Source: Immersiella caudata
Taxonomy: Eukaryota; Ascomycota; Sordariomycetes; Sordariales; Lasiosphaeriaceae
DNA length: 64,000 nt
Direction: 5' to 3'
Assembly (NCBI GenBank): GCA_030512335.1
Contig: JAULSU010000002.1
Span: 5,704,001-5,768,000, forward strand
Position numbers and translations under genes: made by a program. Positions 11,501-23,290 of this stretch are shown piece by piece (positions within the stretch are counted from its first letter, which is position 1; each line of letters begins with the position of its first letter). The notes beneath the pieces are model-generated. The model ran no database searches. It was given only the letters and a program-made list of their open reading frames with translations, and was not told the DNA's origin.

Positions 11501-13142
11501 ACGACGGCATCGCGCTGCGAGGCGAGGAGTGAAGGAGGGATCGCAGTTTGAGGGTGCAGCTGAGCATCGCGATCGACGACCACACCGAGACAAGCCACGG
11601 GCATGGACCTGATCTGGCCCGGATCTCATTGGATATCGATCGGCGCACCTGTTGGGCTGGTCGGTAGAGCCTGGACAGCTGGGAGTGCGTGAATTGCCGA
11701 GAGCTGGGCTCGGTCTCATGCCCCCCCGGCCTCTCATCCTAAAGGGGGGTGGTCTCCTCGGGCGGTGATTGGCCGCACTTAATGAGCTGGGCATCTGTGC
11801 TGGCATAAACAATTCGAAATTACACCTCCGCTCCCAGACCCAGATCTGCCCATCGTTGGGTGACTGCGTCCTGAAGCAAATTGCCTCATTCACCACGCGT
11901 CCACGCAGCGTCGTCGATTCATTCCTCTGCTTCTGCGCCGTGCGCGGTGAGCCCCAGCACAGAGGATTCAAGCTCGCAACCGCGCGCAGAGCCTCGCGCT
12001 CAAAAGATAAGACAACGCATTCGGTGCTGCGCTCGTGATCGGAGGAGGGCGAGGGCTGAGAGAGCGACCACTCAGGATGCGCAGAGGGAACCGAAGCCAA
12101 TGCAGCATTCGGCGGTGATCTTTGGAGTCGAGGCTCCGCGACCTGGGCCTTTTTCTTCCGCCATGGTTGCACTGCTGTTTCGGGCTGGCATTCGTAAACG
12201 AATCGCCGACCACGCCCCTCGCTTTGGGGTACCATCCACTAATAAGCGATTGCCTGCAAATCATTTGGCCTCCCTAGCACGACTCTCAGGTTCTGACCCC
12301 GCGGGCTTCCTTGCTTCGTCCAGCCACACGTTCCATTCTGCCCGAGAAGCATCCGGGTGGTCGTGTCGATCGCGGACGCTGACGTCTGCGCCTTTGATGA
12401 GCAGTCGACGAAAATCATCTCTGAGCAGCGGTCTGGGTTTCATTTTTTGCTAGTGAGAGAGCTAGCTCGCTGGGACATCCGTTGTGCTGTGTGGACCGGC
12501 AGCCCGGGACGAGCTTCTTTGGCCTCGTGAGTTGAAACGGCTGCTATCCCAGGTTTTTGCGCATGGTTTTCGCCTGATCCCCGTGCAGGGTAGGTCCCCT
12601 CTCCCCGTTGGCTGGGGGTGGGGGAAGCCAGCAAGGGGGTCCCCAGAACTTAACAGATCCTCATCTTACCCTTTCGGGTCTCTCGTTGCTGTCCCTCACC
12701 TTGGCACCGCGCACTGGGCATCCCCCCCGGTCTCCCTGTGGTGCTCTTTTGCCTGGTAGGCCACCACCTCAAATCAAACTGGCCCACTGTCGACCGTTCG
12801 GCTTAAAGCACCTGGGTGTCTTAAAGAGCAAGCCCCCTGTAAAACTCATCGGTGGGCTCTAGCGACGTTGGATTTCCACTCGTGCCTCTGGGTAGTCGTT
12901 CGTTATCGTCTCTTTTTGGACCCGTGGATAATAACCGCTTTCTTCACCCGAATCCTCCCTCACAAAGCTGCCGAACCCGAATCGAAGCTCTGCTCCTCGA
13001 CCTGCTAGGATTCCCTTCTGAACACAACCCGCCCGGCGCCATGGCCACGGCATCGAACTGACAAACACCGCGGGATCTGATCGAAAGTTTTGGAGGATCA
13101 TAGACGACGCTGCCAGGCACGGATCGACGTGTGAAGGGCAGC
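8565..13142. other. 4.6-kb gap without a supported gene
   Basis: Open frames on both strands overlap one another, as expected for GC-rich non-coding DNA, and none shows a recognisable domain or consistent splice signals. The left end should hold the promoter of the protease-like gene and the right end that of the Pro-rich surface protein. A multi-exon gene with no recognisable homology could be missed here. Confidence 0.5.
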
Positions 13143-15836
13143 ATGGTTGGACGCAGGAGAGTGCTGCTCTCGATAGCAGTGCTCGGGGTTGAGGCGGTCT
13201 TTGGAGGTTTGTTGGTCTATGCCTCAAAAGGAGACCTTTGTCTGACGCACGGAACAGGACCACTAGGACGGCGGGAAGATGTCGCGTTCAACAACACGCC
13301 TGCAGCAGTTCCCCCGAGGCCACCACCAATACCGACAACCAGGCCGACGCAATCTGTCGTAGTTGAGATCACAGCCTCCCTCAACCTGGGCGATGATGCG
13401 GGCGCCCAACAACCCACAACGCCAGCCGCTGCGCCCCCTGCGGTGCCTACAAGACCAGGCGCGCCTCCAGCGATACCATCACTACAACCCCCCTTGACCG
13501 TGGAGGAAGGGGCCATCGATTTCTCACCGCCGACGACAGTTCCGAGCAGACCAGGCGCGCCCCCTGGCCTGCCTGCCGTGCAGGACCCTCCGATGGTGGT
13601 GGAAGAGGAGGTTTTCGACTTTGGTGCACCGACCACGACGACAGCTGCAGCGCCGACTGTCCCGACCAGGCCAGGCGCGCCACCCGCCCTGCCTGTCGTA
13701 CCGAAGCCCCCTTTGGTGGTTGAGGAGGAGGCTGTTGATCTCGGGGCACCCACGACAACGGCCGCGGTCACTACGACGCCTCCGGCCCGGCCTGGTGGGC
13801 CGCCCGTGGTACCCAATCCACCGGTGGTTGTTGAGGAGGAGGAGTTTGACCTTGGATCGCCAACAACGAAACCGCCCACGGTCCCGACTGTCCCAAGTCG
13901 GCCAGGCGGTGTACCACCAGTGGTAGCCCCTCCGGCAAAGGTGATCTCAGTCGAGTCTGATTTTGATTTCGGTGGTGGGCCATCGCCCAACACAGATTTC
14001 GGGAATGGCGTTCAGACTGAGTATACTTATCCAGGAGTGTGGGTTTCGGGATCGCTGGTTACGCAGACGAACGCGTTCACGCGTCCCGTGGTGCCGTCGA
14101 TGAAGTCTGTCCCACCTAACACAAGCACCAGAAGGCCACCAAGGCCACCCGGGGTCCCTGATCCCGGAGTAGACGCCGATGCAGGCGATCCGGAACCGGA
14201 ACCAGATGCGGTGCCGCCTACACCCCCCAGAGGCCCGCCACCGCCGATCCAAACGACAGCGATCACGGCAGCTGTCACTGAGAGTCACGACTTCGACTTG
14301 GGAGTTAGACCGACGCCCAACTCGAACGCACACGGTCCAAGCAGCCCGCCGCCCATGACGACTGAGCCCCCAGCAAGCATTTGCCAGTCCTCGGATATCG
14401 AGCTGTTGCACACCACATACTCGATTGTCTACACAACCACGCTCACGTGGGTCGGCAATCCAGAGGACTATACACCCCTTTACCCCCCTGTCGAGACCCC
14501 GAAGCCGCCAGACTGTGTGGTTGGGCCCAACCCGGCCCGTCTCACTCTTGCCACCACCATCTCGTGGTGTTCGTCTACAGGAACCGGCACCAAGTTTGTT
14601 ACGTGCCTGACAACTACCAGCAGCTGGATTTATAACTCGCAGCATGCACCCACTGCTACCGAGGCGCTCATGGGGCCGGGCAGCAATTTCGGCTTGCCGG
14701 AGCCGTCCAACATGGTGACGGTCATCACCACGGACAAGAATCCGGCAGTGGTGTTTGCCACCAAGCCACCGCCAAACTACGGTGTGACTTCGGCCCCTAG
14801 AACGCAGGAACCGCATAACGCGGTTACCACCCCTGCCCCCAACAACAACCCACCGGACTACGGCCAGAATGACGAAGACGGCACCAAGGGGCCTATGCGC
14901 GAGCCCCCCTCGACGCCCCCAGTCACGGTGGCGGTGAAGCCGACGGCTGTGGTGATCAACGACCATACGATAGTGGACGACCCGTCGGGGAAGACGCAGG
15001 TGGTTGTGGTCGGCGGCGTGACATTTACCATTGGCCCCTCACAGGTTATTGGGGGCGGAGCTACAATCGACCGGAACACCATTACGGGCGGATTCGCATC
15101 AACCCCCACCTCGACACGGCTGGGGAACATCAACGTGGTTGTCAGCTCTGACATCGCCGTCGTGGGTGGTAGCTCCTTCACGCTGGGGCCGACTTCGAGA
15201 ACAGCGATTGTCGATGGGCAGACTGTCGTTATTGCTCCCTCGGGCGTCATTGTCGGAGGAGAAACCCTGATCGCGCCGACAGTGCCGCGTCCTACTGAGG
15301 TCGTTGTCGCCGGAGGAGACCTCATCACGGCCATCGGACAATCTGTCTTGGTAATTCAAAGCACGACCATTACATACGGGCTAACCGGTAGCTCTACCAC
15401 GGTCATCGACAACGACACCATCACATTTGGCCCCGGCGGCGTTACGATTCACGGCACGACGCTCGGAGGCACAGCCGCCAAGCCGGGCGCTACGGACTTC
15501 GCAGTGGCAGGTGGCGCTACCATCACCAAGATCGGCGCGTCCGTCGTGGTCATCGGCGGGACTACATATACTGTTGGACCCGGCTCCGGTACGACGACGA
15601 CGGTTGTTGGAGGCGAGACAATTACTATTGGTCCGGACGGCATCAAGGTGTCGACACTGACGCTGCCATGGCCTTTTGGGCCCACGACAGTGATTACGCC
15701 AAAGGCGACGCCCACAGGCCCATCAGCCACCGCCGCAGAGGCGAGCGAAGATGCCGCACCCGGATTACGGCCGGAGGATTCAGGTTTCATCGCTGCGCTT
15801 TGCCTGGCTCTGGGCATGGTGTTTTTGGGAGTGTGA
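13143..15836 (+). CDS. Pro-rich tandem-repeat, probably GPI-anchored cell-surface protein
   Basis: A single exon of 897 aa from the ATG at 13143; an in-frame ATG at 13131 adds four residues. MVGRRRVLLSIAVLGVEAVF is a probable signal or anchor sequence. About five units of roughly 36 residues follow (genomic 13420-13990), each with a P(T/S)RPGAPP core and a VVEEEx(F/V)DxG end. A Thr/Pro-rich middle contains a cysteine pair region near 14380-14620. The C-terminal third has Gly/Thr/Val repeats of the type VVxGGxTxTxGP, likely beta-rich. The last 17 residues (GFIAALCLALGMVFLGV) form a hydrophobic tail fit for GPI attachment, with small residues upstream. This composition is typical of secreted fungal wall proteins; no enzyme domain is seen. 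Function unknown. Confidence 0.8.
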   Translation: MVGRRRVLLSIAVLGVEAVFGGLLVYASKGDLCLTHGTGPLGRREDVAFNNTPAAVPPRPPPIPTTRPTQSVVVEITASLNLGDDAGAQQPTTPAAAPPAVPTRPGAPPAIPSLQPPLTVEEGAIDFSPPTTVPSRPGAPPGLPAVQDPPMVVEEEVFDFGAPTTTTAAAPTVPTRPGAPPALPVVPKPPLVVEEEAVDLGAPTTTAAVTTTPPARPGGPPVVPNPPVVVEEEEFDLGSPTTKPPTVPTVPSRPGGVPPVVAPPAKVISVESDFDFGGGPSPNTDFGNGVQTEYTYPGVWVSGSLVTQTNAFTRPVVPSMKSVPPNTSTRRPPRPPGVPDPGVDADAGDPEPEPDAVPPTPPRGPPPPIQTTAITAAVTESHDFDLGVRPTPNSNAHGPSSPPPMTTEPPASICQSSDIELLHTTYSIVYTTTLTWVGNPEDYTPLYPPVETPKPPDCVVGPNPARLTLATTISWCSSTGTGTKFVTCLTTTSSWIYNSQHAPTATEALMGPGSNFGLPEPSNMVTVITTDKNPAVVFATKPPPNYGVTSAPRTQEPHNAVTTPAPNNNPPDYGQNDEDGTKGPMREPPSTPPVTVAVKPTAVVINDHTIVDDPSGKTQVVVVGGVTFTIGPSQVIGGGATIDRNTITGGFASTPTSTRLGNINVVVSSDIAVVGGSSFTLGPTSRTAIVDGQTVVIAPSGVIVGGETLIAPTVPRPTEVVVAGGDLITAIGQSVLVIQSTTITYGLTGSSTTVIDNDTITFGPGGVTIHGTTLGGTAAKPGATDFAVAGGATITKIGASVVVIGGTTYTVGPGSGTTTTVVGGETITIGPDGIKVSTLTLPWPFGPTTVITPKATPTGPSATAAEASEDAAPGLRPEDSGFIAALCLALGMVFLGV

Positions 15837-18800
15837 AGAGGGGAAGATGGGCTCAGAACAAGCTAGGCTTTTTAGAGCCGGAGGGACATTCACAGGGATA
15901 CCGAATGTCTCCGGCGGCGTTTTTTTTTTTTGCATATGGGCGACATAAAAGCGGGCTCTTTCTAGGATTCAATTGGGTCTGGGTCTGGTCACGTCACTAC
16001 TATTACTGGATTAATGGCATGGGAACAAGCACACGGAGGAGTTGGAGTTTTATGGCGGTTTCTCTTTTTACTTTTGCGGCCGCTTGCGCACCCAAAGTAC
16101 GGTACCTACCTACGACATGGAACTGGATACGGTCTGTCGCGACGATACCCGAGTGAACGGGGTTGGGATGGGAGGTGTATGGATGGACTATGAAGGTATG
16201 GGATGTGGATATGGATATGGATGTGATACCTTGCCTGATGAGAAGGTCGGGATGACTGCCATGTGAATGGAAGTGTATATGGTGTACAATACATACAGTG
16301 CAATAAACATATACTGACTATCTATCTATCTGCCTGAACTGATGCTTTTGTGCATGACTGAAGTGACAATTGACATGAAGTGAAGCTCTTCTAGTAGGTA
16401 CCGAGTAATTGAAAGGGCGCTGGAGTGGTGTCATCCAGTGTCAGATAGCGGGTCATAAACCTGGAAGCAACTGAAATGAAGGGTGCGTCGCTATACCCGC
16501 CCGGATACAGCAGCAGATAGAGTGCCTGACCCCCCCTGGATGCCGTCTTCTCTCACCTTCTGGAAGACCAGCCCTGGAGCCCACTGACCTGCCTACTTTC
16601 CTGGCACCTAAACAGGGCTGCAGTCTACTACGTATTCTACTACTCTTGCGCAGCGCCATTCTCAGCGCTTCGTCAACCCAAGGAAACGTTACAAGTACCG
16701 CACATGCCGGACCATTGTCATAACTGCAAGACTGGAACACCGAAGACCGAAGGGACTGCCGTGGATCGTCACAAGACATGGCCGGTTTGAACTGTTGGCG
16801 AATCCCTCGGTGCAACGCTGAGCTTACATACACATACTGCAAAGGACCGTCCAGTCTGATGCGTATGCAAGCTGCTTGTTGGAATACGCACATTGGCCGT
16901 TGGGAGGTAAGGTACGCATTCCACTGCTTCTCGATTGACACCTCATCGTATCATGCACACATGGGATGAGGAATGGGTTGGACGGATGCGTCGGGGGTAT
17001 TCATCTCATCTCACGTCAAGGTCTGTTTGTCTGTCTGCCGCCTTTTGCATGCTTGCAAGGTAGGTGGTTAAGTGTGCGTTCATCCCCGTCTGATGTTGGT
17101 GGTGCGCCTACTCGCTCGCTACCACGCCCTTTTCGCTCTCCCATGAGGAGGTTTCCTTACCAGGTCTCAGTTACGGAAGCCTCGGTCGGTGGGTACGGGA
17201 AGGCAGGCGGGGAGAAGGCGTAACGTGAGCTCTCGCATGTCCGAATCCTTGCAGCGGATTTGCGCACCGGGCTTTTCGAAGCGAAAGCGGAGGAGACGAA
17301 TCCCAGCGCTCGCTTACAATCGACCCGGTCAGAGGCTCGAATGTGGGTATAAAGCCAGGTATGTGATCTCCCGATCTCCTGATCTTCTTTCGTTTCGCTG
17401 CACGGTGCTGACAATCGGTGATCTTCTCAGCCACGACACAACACGGGATGGGTTGAGTTGGGATGGAACGCATAAACGTCCCTTACAGAACGGGGTGTTT
17501 CTGGAAAGGGATGGTGGCTCAGCCCAGCCCCACCAGGTGCGGTGCGGTGTGGTGCAGGACGGGAAGTGCCCCCACTTCGCTGACGGGATGCGGCGCGGAG
17601 TGCCGAAACAAAGTCAGGTACCGATCTGACACCGACAAGGAGCTTATCGCTGGCTGTCCTGACCTGACCGGGGCGGGGAAGGGGGGGTTTTCATCGGAGA
17701 TGGCGTTTGCCAATCGGCTTCTGATTTCGGGGGCTGTCAGCTTTTTTGCTCTCCTCTGGCCACCTAGTCGTGACCCCCAATTGTCGTCGTGCCAATAAGG
17801 TGCTGACGCCTCTTTTGTCGCCAAACGTTGAAGATTTGGTCTTCTCTGCGAAACGACCATTGAGAATGCCCAGACGGATAACTACTCGCCGCTGCGATTT
17901 CCACCAATCTCAGCAGCGCATTCCCCATTTCCAACTACACCGCACCACCCCCTACTGCGTGTCTCACAGCTGAAGTGAATGCTCCCCCTCTCCCCCCCCC
18001 ACCTCGGCAACAAAACTGTCTCATTGCCCGCCTCGCTTGTCTTCTGCATTGCGTCCCGCGTGGAGAGGCCTCTCCGTCCTGCTTCTGACCATCGCATCGC
18101 CGTAGCCCGTGTCTAACTACCGAGACTGCCGAGAGGTCAAAAAAAAGAAAAAAGAGAGGTGTGGTGACCCACCTGGAAAAAACTGGCGAGGGGACAGATA
18201 TACAGCAAGTATAACGTTGTTTGGGGTCGGAATATTTGTTTTATGCTTTCGAAAGAAGTTGGATGGCCTCCATCGTCCCAAACCTGGTGTCCAGTCAGCT
18301 CGGAGAATGCGCGGCGCACAAACACACATGCATCCTGCGCATGATGGACGCCGCAAGGGAATCAAGGCACCGTACCTGCCTCGCGGGGCACAGGTGTGCA
18401 GGTGAGGAATCCAGTTGAGCCAGATCAGCGACTTGGCGCTGCCTGTCGTCGGGTCAGCTGTCATGCCGAGGCATAGGATGAAAAGGGGGGGGGGGTTGCG
18501 CTCCCTGTGTCGGCTGCTCCGACTTTCCTCACTGGGACGAGTCGTGATGCAGGTCTGACTTGGTGTGTGGCATCAGTGTACTTTGGCACGTGACAGCTCC
18601 TGTGATGTTGACGCCATGTTGAGTGTTTGCACCGAGTATGCACGGGGACATCAACCTAGCTCAGGTATTAGCTTCGCTGCTTCTTAGTGTATATCTCTTA
18701 TCCATATCAACGCTCTCATAACCCACGCTCTTAAAAACAAAAACACACATTCCAAATACCCCAGCGACGTCCCCTATCCTCGCCGCGACGCCTCCCGAAT

Positions 18801-19808
18801 TCCCCACGACACCTCTAGTATTCCTTAAGACAGCTCCCGGGTTACTCGCGACGCCCCCGTTCCTGCCTGTCATGCCGCAGCGCTCTGTCTCCATGCCACC
18901 GGATCCACTGCTCAAGGATATAAAAGATGGCTAAGGAGCGGACCACCGGAACATAAACACGGCGACCACGCCATACCCAAGGCGCAGGCATACGAGGAGG
19001 CCGCCGAGCCATGTTTCGAAGAAATGGAGAATCCAAAGCGCATGGGCGGGGTGATTGTCCAACACGACGCCGTTTAGCATCAGCCTCCATGGGAACTCTG
19101 GGGCATCATCAGGCGTGCGTTTTCTCCCATCCCGGGTCCGCTCCATCGTCGACAAGGCGTGGGATCGATCGAGAGAAGGGCTGGATGGTATCCACTGTAG
19201 CTTGGACCTCAGGTTAGCGAGTCGTTGCAAGTTGGAGCTAGAAGCCTAACTCGCCTGCGACTAGGTAGGTATCCTTCCGCCAATGGATAGCTTGAGTGCT
19301 TGATTGGGTGATACCGCGAGGGGGACGATACAGACGATAGTCGTGACTAGGATGTAGGTCCAAGGAGTGGTGGTGATATTAGGTGAGGTAGTGGAACTTC
19401 ATTCAGAATGCGTGCCTTGCTTGATGTCGTGTGCCTCTGCATGACCCGTCAAGTTCAAGAAAACCGAAGATCTCCCTCCTCTGTCGCTCTTGCCATTTTG
19501 GCAGTCTGGTCGGCGGTAAGGTCATTCATGGCAACGACCTTACTCGATGACCCATCCGTCATCGCTCCTGCCCGCTGTGTAAAAACTTGACATGAGCTTA
19601 TAGAAGAGAACGGTATTGACATTACAAGCGTCGAACGCAGTCGGCGAGTTGATCGCCGTAAACTATAAGACAGAAGCACATGTTGCTTGTGCCGTTCCAA
19701 ATCCCCTTGACGCACAGAGTGCAACTCGTCCAACTATAGCCTGCTAGACAGCGGCTCAAGAATCGAAAGAGTGAAAGCAAAACACTTGATAAACCCCACA
19801 CTCGCTCC
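15837..19808. other. 4-kb gap without a supported gene
   Basis: It lies between the 3' ends of two convergent genes. It holds a T13-14 run near 15911, GGATAT-type simple sequence near 16190-16225 and a G10 run near 18486. A minus frame at 16453-16941 opens only from GTG, and a minus frame near 18931-19230 has a hydrophobic end but no splice or domain support. I see no gene that can be defended. Confidence 0.5.
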
Positions 19809-22800
19809 TTAAACTCCCTTACCCTTACCTTTCCCCTTGATCTCCAGAGGAGGGTACTCATCGAATGCGCCGTCCAACGCAGCCGTCTGAGACGCCCGGC
19901 TCTGACGTGCCTCTTCTTCCTCCAGACTCAACCGAAGAGCCAGGGCAAGATCATCATCAACTTCCGCCCCAAGGCCTGAGCCCGCACCAAAGGCTCGACT
20001 GCCCTCCCCGTACGGCACTAGTGGGGTGCTGACTGACGGTGAGGTTGATGACGACCCCTTTCCCTTCTTCTTGTCCTTTGACTTCGTCTTGACCTTGACC
20101 TGAAACTCGTACTCCCCAGAGCTCTGCCCCCGAGGAGACTGGCCAGCATCGTTAACGCCCTCGAGCAACGAGAGCCGAATAGCCCGTTGAATCTGGGCTT
20201 CATAATCATCGTCCGTCTCTTCCTGAAGAGGCGGGAGGTTCGGCGCTCCAGAACTGGCGCCCGAGAGACTTGGCTCCGGCGTTACAGTATCGATGCTACC
20301 AGTCGATGATGCCGTGTCGCCAAAGTCAGCCGCAGAGCCAGTGTCGCTGGCACTCAAGCGGCGCTGCTCATCTTGAAGGAACGCCTCTTCCGATACCATC
20401 TGCGCATACCGGATGGCTTCCTCCTCTGTGAGGTCTCCTAATCCGACGCCAAAGCGCTTTTGGAGCCGAGCAAACTCGCGGGAGCGGTTTTCCTGTTCGT
20501 GTCGAAGCTCGGCCTCCTCCGCAGCAATGTAGCTTGATACGGCACCACCGTTACGACGGCTGGCGAGGCGGCCATGGATGTCGGAATGTCGGACACGCCT
20601 CTTGCGGCCAGAGGACTGCCCCGAAGAGCTGTAGGTCCAGAAACGCAGGAATGTACCAAACGAGAGCACGCCACGGAGACTTGTCGGGTCAGGATCCAAG
20701 AAGATGGCCCGGACAGCGAAGTAATTGGCATCTTCGAGAGCAGGGTTGGCATGGAGAATGTGCCGAGGGATGCGCCCTGAAGACTTTGCGCTGAGTGTCC
20801 GAATAGGTTCCGGGGACGAAGCCAGAGGATCCCACGCCTGAACGAGCCCATCGCTGCCGCCGTGTACGAGGTAGAGCGCGGAGACGGCAAGGCAGGTCAC
20901 CTCAGGAGAGTCGGTTTGGATGGCTCTCACCGGAACAACAGCAGGAGAGGTCAGGGTGTCTCTCATGTTCCATGCGACAACCACGCCACTGTCAGTTCCC
21001 ACAGCAAGCAACCGCGCCCTGCGTCCAGGCAGCTCGCCAGTGGCATTCTTTGACGTGGGCGTGCTGGGCGGATTTGAAATTATCACTTGAGACCCTGCGT
21101 GTAGAGGGTCCTCGAAAGCTGCCAGGACTGCAAAGGTAGACATGTCGATCGCGCTTGCCGTGATTTCCGCGTTGCCCAAGCTCTTCAGTGAGCATTCCGA
21201 GCAACGCCATCCATCATCAGCTCCTAGCTCTTCCACATCCGGCTCGGAATCTGCTTGAGCTGTCTCACTTGGAGCCTGAGTAGTACCCATAATCCCCAAA
21301 CCCCCAAATATGGACGAATGGGCGACAGCCTGGGGCTGTGTGATGGCGGATGCTGTGGGAGCAGGTGTGGTAACTGCTCTGAGTGCGCCCCTCACCAATC
21401 TTCGAATAGAAGCTGGCTCGCCCTCCTCATGTCCACAGGTGACAACAAAGATGCCTTCGCCAGCACCAGTCTCGTCACCACCAGCAAAGTCAACCTCGAG
21501 GTTCCGACGCATGTCCCAGCCCTGGCAAACGTGTCGGAAGTAGGTAGGAGTGTGTCGCAGAAACTTCTCAATCTCTCGAGATTCCGCGATGGTCTGCTCC
21601 TTGCTAAGATGGGTTGAGTTGCCAGGAGACCGAGGCGAGTAGGTGCCGCGTGTGGCATTTTTGTCAAACTCGTCGGGCCTAGCGGTCCGGCGAGTCGACT
21701 CAATAAGCTCCCAATAAGCAGTACGACCAGCTCTCCACGCCTCTTTGAGCACATTTTCTGCCTTTGCCCGAGCAAGTGGTGGTGTCGGGGTCGTGGTTAA
21801 GTAGTACACCTCACCCAGCGCATTCAGAGCCACGGCCCAGATACGACCGAGCGACTTGCGTTTCTGGCTATAGTTCCCGTCCACCTTGATGTCCACAATC
21901 GGCACGCCAGGGCTAAGAACCCAACGCGCTGTCATGTCACCATTTGAGAAGCGAGGGCCAGTAGAGTCAGAGCCAAGTGCGTAGCTAGTAACCACTCCGA
22001 GTGACGAACCGCTCAACATACCGACCATTGACTGCGTCATGGAGGGTACATTGGGGGACTTTGCAATCCAGACAGAGCAGATGGACTCTGTAAGCTGTGG
22101 GATCTTGGGGATTTCCGGAGCCATGTCAATGATAGCGCTGTCGTGCCCCAGGTAGCGACCTCGCAGTTCGCCGATTGCACGGAAGTACACACGTCCTCCG
22201 GGAAACCCTTCGCCTCCAATCATACCGTACGGTTGGCTAAGGTCCATCACGTTCGGTACAGCGGCCGGTCCCTCGCCAACACCGAAGGGCTCAAGGTTGG
22301 GGAACATTTCGTCCAGCTGGGCGAAGGAAAAGGGATCGTCCAGGCCGAACTTCTCGATCTTTCCAGTGGTTGGGTCACTCACGGTGCTCACGCAGAGGTC
22401 TGCGGTGCCGTGAATGGCCCGCGGCCCTTTCTTCCCGCCAGAAAACGAAGCATGGATGTTGCTGATCATCCAGGGGAGCTTCGAATTGTACGTCAACACG
22501 GCGCCCGCCTTCTTCCCGGCCTGGCCGGAGCGAGCAAACGTCCCGCTATCACCAGGCTTTCCGCGAGCTACGCTGCGGAGCAGACGGGTCCGCAAGAGAT
22601 ATTCGCTTCGCCACGAAGCCAGAGACGTCAAACGCGTGAAGTAGCGGACCTCGGAACGGATGGCGTCTGCTCCTTCAGCGTCTTCCGAGGACAAGCTCGA
22701 CTTCTTCGAAGCCGCCAAGGCATCATGACCTGGAAAATATCGCAGGAACGCAGTGCGCCACGCATATGGCGTGGTAACCAAAGCGTAAAAGCGTTTCGAA

Positions 22801-23290
22801 ACGAGGGCCACCGTGCCCTGCGAGTCCGGGTGCAGATGCGATATAATGTGCGTCAGAATCTCTGCAGCCACAACAATTAGCAGCTGAGAGGATAGCACGG
22901 GGGCCATGCAAGCTTACCATTGGGAAAGTCCGTGAGCTGAACACCGTCCGAAGGTGTGCCAGGTCGCTTCACAACCTTGAAACCAAGAGCTGGGCGAGGA
23001 GATTGCCTGAGTGCGGAGCTAGCAGCAGCTGTCTCATAGTCCCGGATGCGCTGGCCGGCGACGTTCAGTCGTCCCAGCTTTTGGTGCAGCTGGCCGATGT
23101 CGACATCGTCGCCGTTCGCCGAAGACTGCTGCGAGCCGGGGGACACGCTGCGTGAGTACGGTTGGCGGCGAGCGTCTGGCCAGACAGGTTGAGGGCGAGG
23201 TGAGCCATGCTGAGAGGAGTGGGTAGAGGAAGCGTAGGTATGGTTTGCTGGAGATTCGCGTTGGGAAGTTTCGGTCAGCCCGTGCTGCAT
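19809..23290 (-). CDS. F-box protein with WD-like repeats and three ubiquitin-interacting motifs
   Basis: Two exons: 23290-22918 and 22861-19809, separated by a 56-nt GT-AG intron, giving 1,141 aa. The start is the first ATG in frame; an in-frame stop lies upstream near 23450. The N-terminus is Ser/Pro-rich. The splice restores an F-box (LTDFPNEILTHIISHL, residues about 118-165) that would recruit Skp1 in an SCF ubiquitin ligase. The central part has WD-like segments such as LLAVGTDSGVVVAWNMRD and LVHGGSDGLVQAWDP. The C-terminus carries three UIM-like helices at about residues 930-950 (EEEAIRYAQMVSEEA), 1007-1024 (AQIQRAIRLSLLEG) and 1090-1110 (DDDLALALRLSLEEEE), and ends in a Gly/Lys repeat. 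The likely role is an SCF substrate receptor that can also bind ubiquitin; the substrate is unknown. Confidence 0.88.

Noticed and set aside
11465..12235. Minus-strand ORF of 256 codons in the 8.6-13.1 kb gap
   Set aside because: Composition is Arg/Pro/Ser-rich as in chance GC-rich frames, it overlaps similar frames on the other strand, and shows no domain or splice signals.
16453..16941. Minus-strand ORF of 162 codons
   Set aside because: It opens only from GTG, has no ATG of use and no recognisable domain.
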